From NCBI RefSeq assembly GCF_036826855.1, contig NZ_CP104578.1, positions 7,312,501-7,376,500 on the forward strand: DNA of 64,000 nucleotides, read 5' to 3'. The position numbers and the translations under genes were made by a program. The stretch is from Streptomyces sp. SJL17-4. GTDB taxonomy: Bacteria > Actinomycetota > Actinomycetes > Streptomycetales > Streptomycetaceae. This document shows positions 34,728 to 42,985 of this stretch, one piece after another. Numbering within the stretch: the stretch's first letter is position 1; every line of letters starts with the position of its first letter. The notes under the pieces were generated by a model. That model searched no databases and had not been told where the DNA came from. It was given only the letters and a program-made list of their open reading frames with translations.

Positions 34728-35996
34728 TTACGCGTTCGGCGCGAGGTCCGTGCCGGCGCCCCGGCGGCGCACGGCGACCAGGTCGGTCCGGGCCTGGTTC
34801 GCGGCGGCCTCCGTGGGCTCCGCGGGCTCGGCGGCCTCGGTGGGCTCCGGGGCCGCGTGGCCCCCGCAGGGACCGCAGCCGCCACCGGCCTCGGCGTGCG
34901 AGCCGCAGCCCGCGCCCTCCGCCGCGTCGTGCGAGCCGCAGCCCGCCGAGGACTGGGAACCGCAGCCGCCGCCCGCCGCGGCGAGCGCGTCCGCGCGGTG
35001 CTTCGGCAGCGTCGTCGTGCCCGCGCCCTCCACCTCGAAGCCCGCGTCCGCGATCATGTCCAGGTCGGCCTGGCCGGCCTGGCCCTCGCTCGTCAGGTAG
35101 TCGCCGAGGAAGATCGAGTTCGCGATGTTCAGCGCGAGCGGCTGCATCGAGCGCAGATGCACCTCACGGCCGCCCGCGATCCGCACCTCGACGTCGGGGC
35201 AGACGAACCGCACCATCGCCAGGATCCGCAGGCAGCGCTGCGGGGTCAGGTTCCACTCCTTGGCGAGCGGCGTCCCCTCGAAGGGGATGAGGAAGTTGAC
35301 CGGCACCGAGTCGGAGTCGAGCTCGCGCAGCGCGTAGACGACGTCGACGAGGTCCTCGTCGGTCTCGCCCATGCCCGCGATCAGACCCGAGCAGGCGGAC
35401 AGACCGGCGGCGTGCGCCTTCTGGACCGTGTCCACCCGGTCCGCGTAGGTGTGGGTCTTGGTGATCCCGCCGTACGTCGCCTCGGACGTGTTCAGGTTGT
35501 GGTTGTAGGCGTCGGCGCCGGACTCCCGCAGCCGCTCCGCCTGGCCGTCGGAGAGCAGACCCAGGCAGGCGCACACCTCGACGCCCTCGTTCTGCTCCTT
35601 GATGGCCTCGATGGTCCTGCCGACCCGCTCGACGTCCCGGTCCGTCGGACCGCGGCCGCTCGCCACCAGACAGACCCGCTTGGCCCCGCCCGCGACACCC
35701 GCGGCGGCGGCCTGGGAGGCCTCCTCCGGCTTCAGCCAGGTGTACTTCAGGATCTCGGCCTTGGAGCCGAGCCGCTGCGAGCAGTACGAGCAGTCCTCGG
35801 GGCACAGGCCCGACTTCAGGTTCACCAGGTAGTTGAGCTTCACCCGCCGCCCGAACCACTGACGGCGCACCTTGCCGGCCGCCGCCACCACATCGAGCAG
35901 TTCGTCGTCGGAGGTCGCCAGGACGGCGAGCGCTTCTTCACGGGTCGGCAGCTCGCGCCGCAGCCCCTTCTCCACCAGCGTGTTCAGCAGGTCCAT
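34728..35996 (-). CDS. bioB: Biotin synthase with Cys/His-rich C-terminal extension
   Basis: 422 residues from ATG 35996. It inserts sulfur into dethiobiotin. The radical-SAM cluster cysteines are C65, C69 and C72 in [20 protein letters not shown] and the conserved GGRE follow. The catalytic core ends near residue 341, about E. coli BioB length. An 81-residue tail follows with five cysteines and three histidines in CGS(Q/H)-type repeats, a CGPCGGH, and a Glu/Pro/Ala stretch. The tail may bind metal or supply Fe-S clusters, which BioB consumes; this is inference. It is the first gene of bioBAD, divergent from bioF. Confidence 0.95.
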   Translation of the reverse strand: MDLLNTLVEKGLRRELPTREEALAVLATSDDELLDVVAAAGKVRRQWFGRRVKLNYLVNLKSGLCPEDCSYCSQRLGSKAEILKYTWLKPEEASQAAAAGVAGGAKRVCLVASGRGPTDRDVERVGRTIEAIKEQNEGVEVCACLGLLSDGQAERLRESGADAYNHNLNTSEATYGGITKTHTYADRVDTVQKAHAAGLSACSGLIAGMGETDEDLVDVVYALRELDSDSVPVNFLIPFEGTPLAKEWNLTPQRCLRILAMVRFVCPDVEVRIAGGREVHLRSMQPLALNIANSIFLGDYLTSEGQAGQADLDMIADAGFEVEGAGTTTLPKHRADALAAAGGGCGSQSSAGCGSHDAAEGAGCGSHAEAGGGCGPCGGHAAPEPTEAAEPAEPTEAAANQARTDLVAVRRRGAGTDLAPNA

Positions 35997-36139
35997 AAGC
36001 GCTGATCCTCGCCTACCGCCCACCCCCGGGCCAAGGAGGATCCGAACAAACGCCCCCGATAGAGGTGTGTGGATGACCACATCCCGACCTCGGCATCCTC
36101 CGGTTAGGGTCTGTGCGCTGCCTACAAAAGGATCGCCGA

Positions 36140-37321
36140 ATGCCACAGGCCGACGACGCGCGGGCCGCGGGCCCCCGCCGTACCGCGTTCGACTGGACCG
36201 ACGCCGAGGCGCGCCGCCGGGCGGACGCCGGTCTCGTCCGTACGCTGCGGCCGCGGGCCGCCGAGTCGGACCTGCTCGACCTGGCGAGCAACGACTACCT
36301 GGGCCTGACCCGCCGCCTGGAGGTCACCGAGGCGGCGGCCGACGCGGCGAGGCGCTGGGGCGCGGGCTCCACCGGCTCGCGGCTCGTCACCGGCACCACC
36401 CGGCTGCACACCCGGCTGGAGCGCGAGCTCGCCGAGTTCTGCGGATTCGAGGCGGCCCTCGTCTTCTCCTCCGGCTACACCGCCAACCTGGCCGCGCTCA
36501 CCGCGCTCGGCGGCCGGGACTCCCTGATCGTCTCCGACGCCTCCAACCACGCCTCGATCGTGGACGGCTGCCGCCTGGCCCGCGCCGAGACGGCCGTCGT
36601 GCCGCACACCGAACCCGAGGCCGTACGCAAGACCCTCGGCGCGCATCCCGGGCGGCGGGCCCTGGTCGTCAGCGACTCCGTCTTCTCCGTCGACGGCGAC
36701 AAGGCCCCGCTGCCGGAGCTCGCCGAGGCCTGCCGCGCGCACGGCGCCGGACTCGTGGTGGACGACGCCCATGGCTTCGGCGTCCTCGGCGAAGGCGGCC
36801 GGGGCGCCCTCCACGAGGCCGGACTGGCGGGCGACGAGGATGTCGTCGCCACCTTGACCCTCTCCAAGTCCCTCGGCAGTCAGGGCGGTGCCGTCCTCGG
36901 CCCGGCCCGGGTGATCGAGCACCTGGTGAACGCGGCCCGCACCTTCATCTTCGACACCGGTCTCGCCCCGGCGGCCGCGGGCGGCGCGCTCGCGAGCCTG
37001 CGTCTGATCAGGGCCGAACCGGGCCTCGCCGAGCGGGCCCGCACCGTCGCGACCACGCTGTACCGGCTGCTCACCGAGGCCGGCCTCACGGCCGCCCGGC
37101 CCGACGCGGCCGTCGTCTCGGTGCGCGCGCCCTCGCCGGAGGCGGCGCTCGCCTGGGCGGCGGACTGCCGTGAACAGGGCCTCGCGGTCGGCTGCTTCCG
37201 GCCGCCGTCCGTTCCCGACGGCATCTCGCGGCTGCGGCTCACGGCTCGCGCCGATCTGACGGACGCGCAGATCGAGCGCGCGGTACGGACGATCCTGCGT
37301 ACCGCGCCCGACGCCGGATAG
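36140..37321 (+). CDS. bioF: 8-amino-7-oxononanoate synthase
   Basis: 393 residues from ATG 36140, with AAAGGA eight bases upstream. A PLP alpha-oxoamine synthase: [52 protein letters not shown] and the PLP lysine in [12 protein letters not shown]. It joins pimeloyl-thioester and alanine to give KAPA, the step before BioA. It is divergent from bioBAD over 143 bp. That spacer contains a TAGGGT at 36105-36110, a possible -10, and a short inverted repeat at 36068-36081. No known biotin-regulator operator is evident. Confidence 0.95.
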   Translation: MPQADDARAAGPRRTAFDWTDAEARRRADAGLVRTLRPRAAESDLLDLASNDYLGLTRRLEVTEAAADAARRWGAGSTGSRLVTGTTRLHTRLERELAEFCGFEAALVFSSGYTANLAALTALGGRDSLIVSDASNHASIVDGCRLARAETAVVPHTEPEAVRKTLGAHPGRRALVVSDSVFSVDGDKAPLPELAEACRAHGAGLVVDDAHGFGVLGEGGRGALHEAGLAGDEDVVATLTLSKSLGSQGGAVLGPARVIEHLVNAARTFIFDTGLAPAAAGGALASLRLIRAEPGLAERARTVATTLYRLLTEAGLTAARPDAAVVSVRAPSPEAALAWAADCREQGLAVGCFRPPSVPDGISRLRLTARADLTDAQIERAVRTILRTAPDAG

Positions 37322-37478
37322 GGCCCAAGAGCGTTCCCGGGCAGCAGAGTTCACCGCTTCGGGCGACAGATGGGGACATATCTCAGTGGAACGCCGCACG
37401 GCGCGGCACGATCGGTGGCACTCTGACGCGAAGCGCAATCCGGGGCGGTCGTCCCGGTGGGAAAGGGACAGCGTCGCC

Positions 37479-37916
37479 ATGGCAGATCACCAGGAAGCAT
37501 CCGTCACGCTGCCGAGCGATCCCGCCTCGGTCCCCACGGCCCGGCGGTACGTCGCGGACGTCCTCACGGGCTGGGGCCTGGACGAGGGCGCGGAGGTCGC
37601 GGACTCGATCCGGCTGATCGTCTCCGAACTGGCCACCAACGCCGTCCTGCACACCCTCGGCCAGTCGCCCACCTTCACGGTCGACGTCCGCCTGGAGCGC
37701 GAGGAGCGGCTCCACGTCGGCGTCACCGACAGCCATCCGCGCCGACCGCGCCGCCTCCCGGCGGCGGTCCAGCAGGACAACGGCCGCGGCATGGTCATCA
37801 TCCGCGTCCTGGCCGCGGAGGCGGGTGGGCGTCTGTCGGTCACGCCGACCGAGGACGGCGGCAAGACGGTCTGGATCACTCTTCCGTGGACCGTGGCCCC
37901 GGTAGTCGGCTGTTAG
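37479..37916 (+). CDS. ATP-binding protein, RsbW/SpoIIAB-like HATPase
   Basis: 145 residues from ATG 37479 (MADHQEASVTLPSDPASVPTARRYV). The GHKL ATPase N-box is LIVSELATNAVLHT; later motifs are VTDSHPRRP and NGRGMVIIRVLA. Streptomyces has dozens of such small kinases, thought to phosphorylate anti-anti-sigma (STAS) proteins or bind sigma factors. No STAS or sigma gene is adjacent, so the partner is unknown. Confidence 0.88.
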   Translation: MADHQEASVTLPSDPASVPTARRYVADVLTGWGLDEGAEVADSIRLIVSELATNAVLHTLGQSPTFTVDVRLEREERLHVGVTDSHPRRPRRLPAAVQQDNGRGMVIIRVLAAEAGGRLSVTPTEDGGKTVWITLPWTVAPVVGC

Positions 37917-37933
37917 AGGGTGTCGTGTCGGTC

Positions 37934-37961
37934 AGGGGTACGGCGGCGCCACCGCACCCCT
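37934..37961. terminator. Bidirectional hairpin between convergent genes
   Basis: AGGGGT...ACCCCT with a GC-rich internal pairing, between the ends of the HATPase gene and the NlpC/P60 gene. Confidence 0.55.
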
Positions 37962-37988
37962 CATGAACCGACCGCTACCGCCGCCTGA

Positions 37989-38465
37989 TCAGCGGACGCG
38001 GCCGTAGTAGACCTTCGACGACCAGATCTTGTCGAGCTTCACCCACGAACCCGTCTTGGGTGAGTGCCAGATCTTGCCGCTGCCGGCGTAGATGCCCACG
38101 TGGTACACCCTCCCGCCGGAGTGGAAGAAGACCAGGTCCCCCTTCTGCCTGGTGGAGGCGGAGATGTGCCGGGTCTTGTTGTACTGCTGCTGCGCGGTGC
38201 GGGGCAGCGACTTGCCCGCCTTCTTGTACGCGTAGAGCGTCAGACCGGAGCAGTCGAACCTCGAGGGCCCGATGCTCCCGTACCGGTACGGAGCTCCCTT
38301 CTTGGACGCGGCGACGCTCAGTGCCTTGTTCGCGTGCGTGGTGGCTGCCTGGGCCTCCGTTGCCGCACCGGGTGCGAACAGCGTGCCGCCGACGGCGGCG
38401 AGGGTGAGAGCCGAGACGGCTCCGGCCCGGGACAGCAGGGACGGGACGTGCATCTGCGCAGTCAT
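37989..38465 (-). CDS. Secreted C40 (NlpC/P60) peptidoglycan hydrolase under c-di-AMP riboswitch control
   Basis: 158 residues from ATG 38465, with GAAGGG six bases upstream. A signal peptide with an Ala-x-Ala type site near AQA-ATTH precedes a single NlpC/P60 domain. The catalytic Cys is in FDCSGLTLYAYKKAG, the His in YHVGIYAGSGK, and the third polar residue in HSPK. It cleaves stem-peptide bonds in the wall. The 5' UTR matches the ydaO-type c-di-AMP riboswitch, as found ahead of cell-wall hydrolases and rpf genes in actinomycetes. Expression should respond to c-di-AMP, linking turgor or dormancy exit to wall cleavage. Confidence 0.92.
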   Translation of the reverse strand: MTAQMHVPSLLSRAGAVSALTLAAVGGTLFAPGAATEAQAATTHANKALSVAASKKGAPYRYGSIGPSRFDCSGLTLYAYKKAGKSLPRTAQQQYNKTRHISASTRQKGDLVFFHSGGRVYHVGIYAGSGKIWHSPKTGSWVKLDKIWSSKVYYGRVR

Positions 38466-38477
38466 GCGCAACCCTTC

Positions 38478-38660
38478 GTCAGCCGCCTGCGAAGGATGAC
38501 CTGTCGGGTTCGGGCTGGCGAAGATGCCCGGCCGCTGACGCGGCTTCACCCCAAGGGACGGCCTCGCTGCCGGAACAGCGCGTACGTCCCGTAAAAATCG
38601 GGTCCTCCACTCCTGCCGATCCAATCCTGTCGACCAGACGTCCGGGACAGCGGCAGGACT
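38478..38660 (-). ncRNA. ydaO/yuaA-type cyclic di-AMP riboswitch
   Basis: In the leader of the NlpC/P60 gene the minus strand carries blocks characteristic of the actinomycete ydaO motif. GGGGTGAAGCCGC is at 38552-38540, CGGGCATCTTCGCCAGCCCG follows, GAACCCGACAGGTCATCC is at 38511-38494, and AGGCGGCTGACGAAGG follows just before the ribosome binding site. A GGAGGACCCG block lies nearer the 5' end. The 5' border is approximate, set where a GCCGC can pair with the 3' GCGGC. Confidence 0.85.
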
Positions 38661-38989
38661 CGGCGTCCGCCCGGACCGCCCCGCCGCGGTGGCGGGGGCT
38701 TGTCGTCGACAGGGATCTTGACCCACACACAGGTCGAAATCCGAGCTGAAACGGCGATATGTGAGGCTCCTCACGACTGATCCATACGGGTGGACAGACA
38801 GCCTTTGTGATCTTCGGAGGTTTGGCCAACGAGCCTCGCACCAGCGGCGGAACGCCCCATTCCGCCAAATGCGTACACCTGTTGCGCAACTTCCCCGGCA
38901 CATATGTCGACGCGTCGGCTACGCCGAACGGGGGAGCGATTCTGCGGTGCGCGTCGGCCGTCCGGAGGTCGACACGACACGCGGAAATG
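38661..38989 (-). promoter_or_regulatory. Gene-free region: promoter side of the riboswitch leader
   Basis: No convincing coding sequence is seen on either strand; the small frames here lack ribosome binding sites. GTGAGG-N2-CCTCAC at 38761-38774 resembles the Crp operator pattern GTG-N8-CAC of Streptomyces. The NlpC/P60 promoter must lie here, and the 3' end of the small gene at 38990 abuts it. Confidence 0.4.
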
Positions 38990-39295
38990 TCAACTCGCCC
39001 GAGTGCGCGGGACAGTGACGCGGTCGGCCCGGCGCTCCCCGTCCAACACCCTGAGGGCGCGCGCCAATGTGTCCGCGTGCACCTCGGTCTCGCCCCGCAT
39101 ATGCATGAGCGTCAGGGCTTGGAGGAGGGCCTCCGTCCGTCCCACCAGGGCCTGCGCCGCGCGCAGTGCGCCATAGGTATGCGTTCCCCTGGATGGATTG
39201 ATCTTCCCGAGCAGGTCGACGACTTCGAGGTAGGCGTCGACGAGTTCACTCTCGGCGCGGGTCAGGGCGGGCAGCGGCGGCAGCTCGGGAACCAC
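38990..39295 (-). CDS. Small helical protein of unknown function, clpP operon partner
   Basis: 101 residues from GTG 39295. GGTGAG lies just upstream, where the clpP stop ends 7 bp before. The sequence (LTRAESELVDAYLEVVDLLGKINPS; YGALRAAQALVGRTEALLQALTLMHMRGETEV) is predicted to be all helix with no membrane segment or known motif. Tight spacing to the ClpP-like gene suggests they act together, perhaps as an adaptor or ring partner. I do not recognise a family. Confidence 0.65.
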   Translation of the reverse strand: MVPELPPLPALTRAESELVDAYLEVVDLLGKINPSRGTHTYGALRAAQALVGRTEALLQALTLMHMRGETEVHADTLARALRVLDGERRADRVTVPRTRAS

Positions 39296-39302
39296 GGCCG
39301 GC

Positions 39303-39926
39303 TCACCCCGCCGTGCCGCCGGCGCCCGCGCGCCGGTTCGTGATCACGTGGTCCACCAGGCCGTACGCGACCGCCGTCGGCGCGTCCAGGACCGTGAGGC
39401 GGTCGAGGTCGGCGTCGACCCGCTCCCGGTCCTGTCCCGTGTGCGCGGCGAGCATCCCCGCCATCAGCGCGCGGAGGCGGAGCAGTTCGCGGGCGTGGAT
39501 GTCGAGGTCGCTCGGCTGGCCCTGGAGCGGCTCGTCCATGGCGGGCTGACGGAGCGTGATCCGGGCGCCCGGCAGCGTCATGCGCTTGCCCGGTGTTCCG
39601 GCGGCGAGCAGCACGGCGGCGGTGGAGACGGCCTGACCCAGGCAGGTGGTCTCCACGTCGCAGTGGAGCGAGCGCAGCGTGTCGTAGATCGCGGTCATGG
39701 CGCTGATCGAGCCGCCGGGGGAGTTGATGTAGAGCGAGATGTCCTGTTCGGGGCCCGCGTGGTCCAGATACAGGAGTTGGGCGATGACGTCGTTGGCCGA
39801 CGTCTCGTCGATCGGCGTCCCGAGGAAGACGATCCGGGACGCGAGGAGCTTCGAGTACGGGTCGAGGGTCCGGGTTCCGTAGCTGGTGCGCTCCGTGAAC
39901 TCGGGCAGGACGTGACGAGCATCCAT
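39303..39926 (-). CDS. clpP: ClpP-like protease subunit lacking the catalytic histidine
   Basis: 207 residues from ATG 39926, preceded by GGAGGT. The ClpP fold is clear: [61 protein letters not shown] and [13 protein letters not shown]. Aligned to E. coli ClpP, Ser97 and Asp171 correspond to S101 and D175 with identical spacing. His122 of the IHQP motif is R126 in TLRQP. The subunit should therefore be inactive alone and may form mixed rings with active ClpP paralogues elsewhere in the genome, or have a structural role. It is divergent from an orphan antitoxin-like gene with three TGTACA-type boxes between them. Confidence 0.88.
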   Translation of the reverse strand: MDARHVLPEFTERTSYGTRTLDPYSKLLASRIVFLGTPIDETSANDVIAQLLYLDHAGPEQDISLYINSPGGSISAMTAIYDTLRSLHCDVETTCLGQAVSTAAVLLAAGTPGKRMTLPGARITLRQPAMDEPLQGQPSDLDIHARELLRLRALMAGMLAAHTGQDRERVDADLDRLTVLDAPTAVAYGLVDHVITNRRAGAGGTAG

Positions 39927-39942
39927 GGCAGGTACCTCCATC

Positions 39943-39977
39943 TGTAAAAAATGTACAGGATGTACAGCCCGTAAGAT
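39943..39977. promoter_or_regulatory. Three TGTACA-type boxes at 9-bp period in a divergent promoter
   Basis: TGTAAA (39943-39948), TGTACA (39952-39957) and TGTACA (39961-39966) are spaced exactly 9 bp apart. TGTACA is the known core bound by YefM-type antitoxins. A -10-like TAAGAT (39972-39977) sits 8 bp before the antitoxin ATG, implying a leaderless message. The boxes also cover the expected clpP-like promoter on the other strand. Confidence 0.65.
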
Positions 39978-39984
39978 GGGGAGC

Positions 39985-40263
39985 ATGACCTACGAGATCC
40001 CGGTGACGCAAGCGCGAGCCGAGCTCGCCGACCTGATCAACCGCGTCGTGTACGGCGGTGAGCGCGTCGTCGTCACCCGCCACGGGAAGCCGCTCGTCGC
40101 CCTGGTCTCCGCCGCTGACCTGGAGGAACTCGAGGCCGCCGAGAAGCCCGCCGACGAGCAGGTGATCAGCTCCGTCTCCGGCCTCCGCTCCCTGGACTCC
40201 GCTACCGGCGAACAGCGCCGCTTCGGCATCGCCGCCCACCACCGCGAGCCCGGCGTCTCCTAG
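39985..40263 (+). CDS. Orphan Phd/YefM family antitoxin-like protein
   Basis: 92 residues from ATG 39985 ([25 protein letters not shown]). The Phd/YefM fold is clear: [28 protein letters not shown]. The N-terminal half binds DNA in this family and the C-terminal half neutralises a toxin. No toxin gene follows; the next element is a strong terminator and a convergent gene. It probably acts as an autoregulator of the divergent ClpP-like operon through the TGTACA boxes. Confidence 0.85.
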   Translation: MTYEIPVTQARAELADLINRVVYGGERVVVTRHGKPLVALVSAADLEELEAAEKPADEQVISSVSGLRSLDSATGEQRRFGIAAHHREPGVS

Positions 40264-40322
40264 GGGCCGGTCCGGCGGACCCGCCCGCCGCCCCCATCGC
40301 CCCCACGAACGCATACGGAAGA

Positions 40323-40360
40323 GCCGCGTGCCCCTGTCCGCTACAGCGGGGGCACGCGGC
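40323..40360. terminator. Bidirectional intrinsic terminator
   Basis: 12-bp stem GCCGCGTGCCCC / GGGGCACGCGGC with further CTGT/ACAG pairing in the loop, followed by CGTCTTT. It separates the antitoxin-like gene from the convergent membrane protein gene. Confidence 0.85.
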
Positions 40361-40395
40361 CGTCTTTGCGTGCGTACGGGCTCCGTCGCCCGGGA

Positions 40396-41403
40396 TCAGC
40401 CCGCGCGCGCCGGAACCGGGGCCGCCGCCGCGGGCTCCGGAACCGTGGGGCCGGTGCGCCTCCGGGCCCCGATCAGGGTCGCCGTGAGACCCGCCGCCGC
40501 CCAGAGGGCGAGGATGAGCAGCGGTCCGCCCGCCGCCGCGCCGTCGAAGGAGGAGACGGACCGGAGGGCCGAGCCGGCGGCGCCCGGCGGCAGCCACTGG
40601 CCGAGGGTGCCCACGGCGCTCGGCAGGAGTTCCGGTGCGCTCGACACTCCCGAGAACGGGTTGCCGAGGAGGATCATCAGCAGCGCCCCGAGTCCCAGGC
40701 CCGGCTTTCCGACGAGCGCCGCGAGCCCCGCGAACGTCGACCCGATCGCCAGGACGGTGAGGCCCAGGACCCCGGCCTCGGCCCACCAGTTCCCGCCGAG
40801 CGCACCGAGCCAGCTGTGGGCGAGGGCCGCGCCGACGGCGCCCGCGAGCGCCGCGGCGCCGACGAGCGCGCCGGCCGCGCGTCCGCCGCGCAGGCCGAGA
40901 AGGGTCGTGACGGCCCCGGCCGCCGCTCCGGCCAGGGCGAGCGGAAGCAGGCTGGAGGCGAGTACGGCCCCGCGCGGGTCGCCCGCCGGGGCGGCGACGA
41001 CATCCGTGACCGGGATCTTCGTGCCCTCCGGGGCCTGTGCGGTGAGGGCCTCCCGGAGCAGTCCGGCCACCACGGGGCTCGCCGCCGAGGCGGTCAGGAG
41101 TTCCGTGCCGCCGGGGCTCACGACCACCGCTCCGTATACATGGCGGTCCTCTATCGCGGCGCGGGCCGCGGCCCCGTCCTCGTAGCGGTGAACCTCGAAG
41201 GCCCCCTCGTGCCGGGCGAGGTCCTGCTCCAGGGCGGTGACCGCCGTGGCGGGGCCCGCGACGCCGATCGGCAGGTCGCGGGGGGCGGTCCGGGCCGCGG
41301 GCCATGCGAAGGCCCAGAGGGTCAGGGCGACGACGACGGGGATCAGCACCATCACCGCGATGGCCCTGCGCCCCGCGCCGACGGCGGTGGCGTTGGCGGA
41401 CAT
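40396..41403 (-). CDS. Membrane protein of the YhgE/ABC-2 permease type
   Basis: 335 residues. One N-terminal membrane segment (IAVMVLIPVVVALTLWAFAW), an extracytoplasmic domain of about 120 residues, then five or six membrane segments from about residue 150 (LASSLLPLALAGAAAGAVTTLLG; VLGLTVLAIGSTFAGLAAL; LLILALWAAAGLTATLIGA). This layout fits YhgE/Pip-like or ABC-2 type permeases without their ATPase. It is divergent from a TetR gene with shared operator-like repeats, as is common for exporters controlled by the neighbouring repressor. Confidence 0.82.
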   Translation of the reverse strand: MSANATAVGAGRRAIAVMVLIPVVVALTLWAFAWPAARTAPRDLPIGVAGPATAVTALEQDLARHEGAFEVHRYEDGAAARAAIEDRHVYGAVVVSPGGTELLTASAASPVVAGLLREALTAQAPEGTKIPVTDVVAAPAGDPRGAVLASSLLPLALAGAAAGAVTTLLGLRGGRAAGALVGAAALAGAVGAALAHSWLGALGGNWWAEAGVLGLTVLAIGSTFAGLAALVGKPGLGLGALLMILLGNPFSGVSSAPELLPSAVGTLGQWLPPGAAGSALRSVSSFDGAAAGGPLLILALWAAAGLTATLIGARRRTGPTVPEPAAAAPVPARAG

Positions 41404-41426
41404 GGTGTCCTCGATTCAAAGAGAAG

Positions 41427-41501
41427 GATCGTTCGTTTTTAGATGTCCTCACTGTCCTGCGGGCTACGGAAGTTGTCAAGAATGAATATTCGTTTTAGGT
41501 T
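41427..41501. promoter_or_regulatory. Divergent promoters with paired operator-like repeats
   Basis: Two related elements, GATCGTTCGTTTTTAG (41427-41442) and GAATATTCGTTTTAGG (41484-41499), probably bind the adjacent TetR protein. For the TetR gene, -35 TTGTCA (41473-41478) and -10 TAGGTT (41496-41501) are 17 bp apart and end 6 bp before the ATG, implying a leaderless mRNA. On the minus strand TTGACA (41479-41474) could serve the permease gene. Confidence 0.6.
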
Positions 41502-41507
41502 CGTCCC

Positions 41508-42134
41508 ATGGCTCGTGTCTCCCAGGAACACCTCGACGCCCGGCGGCGCCAGATCCTCGACGGCGCCGCGCGCTGCTTCGCCCGCAACGGCTTCCACGCC
41601 ACCTCGATGCAGGACGTGCTCAGTGAGGTCGGCCTGTCGGCCGGCGCGGTCTACCGGTACTTCCGCGGCAAGGACGAGATCATCGCGGCCATCGCGACCG
41701 AGGCCTTCGCCGGGATCCGGGGTGCCTTCGAGGAGGCGTCGAGGACCACGCCGCCGCCCACCCCCGACGTGCTGATCGGCGCGGTGCTCCGGCTCTTCCT
41801 GGAGGAGCGGATCGAGGGCGCCGACCGGCAGGCCTTCGCGCGCCTGATCATCCAGGTGTGGACGGAGACCCTGCGTAACGAGCGGCTGGCGACGACCCTC
41901 TCGGAGGGCTACAACGGCATGCGCGTCGTCTGGGCGGACCTGGTCACCGTCTACCGGGAGAACGGCATCCTCTCCGCCGACGTCCCCGCCGACCACGTGG
42001 CCCGCACGCTGATCGCCGTCGTCCAGGGCTTCATCGCCCAGCAGGCCCTCTTCGGCGACGTCACCGTCGACGTCCTGGAGGACGGGCTCCGCGGTCTGAT
42101 GTCCATGTCGGTCGATCCGGTCCGACGATCATGA
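41508..42134 (+). CDS. TetR/AcrR family transcriptional regulator
   Basis: 208 residues. The N-terminal HTH reads ILDGAARCFARNGFHATSMQDVLSEVGLSAGAVYRYFRGKDEII. A helical ligand-binding domain follows. It probably represses the divergent membrane protein gene and itself through the repeats between them. The start lies about 7 bp from the -10 box, so the transcript likely begins at or next to the ATG. Confidence 0.92.
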   Translation: MARVSQEHLDARRRQILDGAARCFARNGFHATSMQDVLSEVGLSAGAVYRYFRGKDEIIAAIATEAFAGIRGAFEEASRTTPPPTPDVLIGAVLRLFLEERIEGADRQAFARLIIQVWTETLRNERLATTLSEGYNGMRVVWADLVTVYRENGILSADVPADHVARTLIAVVQGFIAQQALFGDVTVDVLEDGLRGLMSMSVDPVRRS

Positions 42135-42150
42135 AAACGCAAAGCCGCAG

Positions 42151-42243
42151 TTAACGAGCCGGAAAAACTTCCGCCCTAACGTGCAATGTCTGGCCGCGAG
42201 CCGCATCTCCGCAGTTCAACAAGGTGTTGACCGTCGGTAGGGT
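42151..42243 (+). promoter_or_regulatory. Urease operon promoter region with possible GlnR half-box
   Basis: A -35-like TTCAAC (42215-42220) and -10 TAGGGT (42238-42243) are 17 bp apart, about 45 bp before ureA. Further upstream TTAAC-N6-GAAAA (42151-42166) resembles one half of a GlnR box; a second half is not at the expected spacing. GlnR control of urease is known in Streptomyces. Confidence 0.45.
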
Positions 42244-42288
42244 CCGCAGCTGTCCGGGTGTCCCGGTCGACGACTGTGAGGTGGAAGA

Positions 42289-42591
<303 letters not shown>

Positions 42592-42604
42592 ACGGGCCGC
42601 GCCG

Positions 42605-42985
42605 ATGATCCCCGGAGAGATCCTGTACGCGGACGGCCCCGTCGCCCTCAACGAGGGGCGCCCCGTCACGCGTCTGACCGTGCTCAACGCCGCCGACCGG
42701 CCCGTCCAGGTCGGCTCCCACTACCACTTCGCCGAGGTCAACCCGGGCCTGGACTTCGACCGCGCCGCCGCGCACGGGCAGCGGCTGCACATCGCCGCCG
42801 GCACCGCCGTCCGCTTCGAGCCGGGCATCCCCGTCGAGGTCGAACTCGTTCCGCTCGCCGGCCGCCGGATCGTGCCCGGCCTGCGCGGCGGGACGGCGGG
42901 CCCGCTCGACCCGACCGACACCGGGGCCGTCCGCGCGGACGAGCCCCACGAGCGCACCGATGACGAGGGGGCCGACCGTGCCTGA
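42605..42985 (+). CDS. ureB: Urease subunit beta
   Basis: 126 residues: [21 protein letters not shown] and [18 protein letters not shown] are the conserved beta-subunit blocks. The C-terminus extends 15-20 residues of Asp/Glu-rich sequence that overlaps the start of ureC. It lies 13 bp after ureA. Confidence 0.96.
   Translation: MIPGEILYADGPVALNEGRPVTRLTVLNAADRPVQVGSHYHFAEVNPGLDFDRAAAHGQRLHIAAGTAVRFEPGIPVEVELVPLAGRRIVPGLRGGTAGPLDPTDTGAVRADEPHERTDDEGADRA

Noticed and set aside
38479..38903. Coding frame in the NlpC/P60 leader
   Set aside because: The stretch is explained by the riboswitch; no ribosome binding site or domain.
39985..40263. Complete toxin-antitoxin pair
   Set aside because: Only the antitoxin-like gene is present; no RelE, Doc, YoeB or PIN-type protein is encoded on either side.
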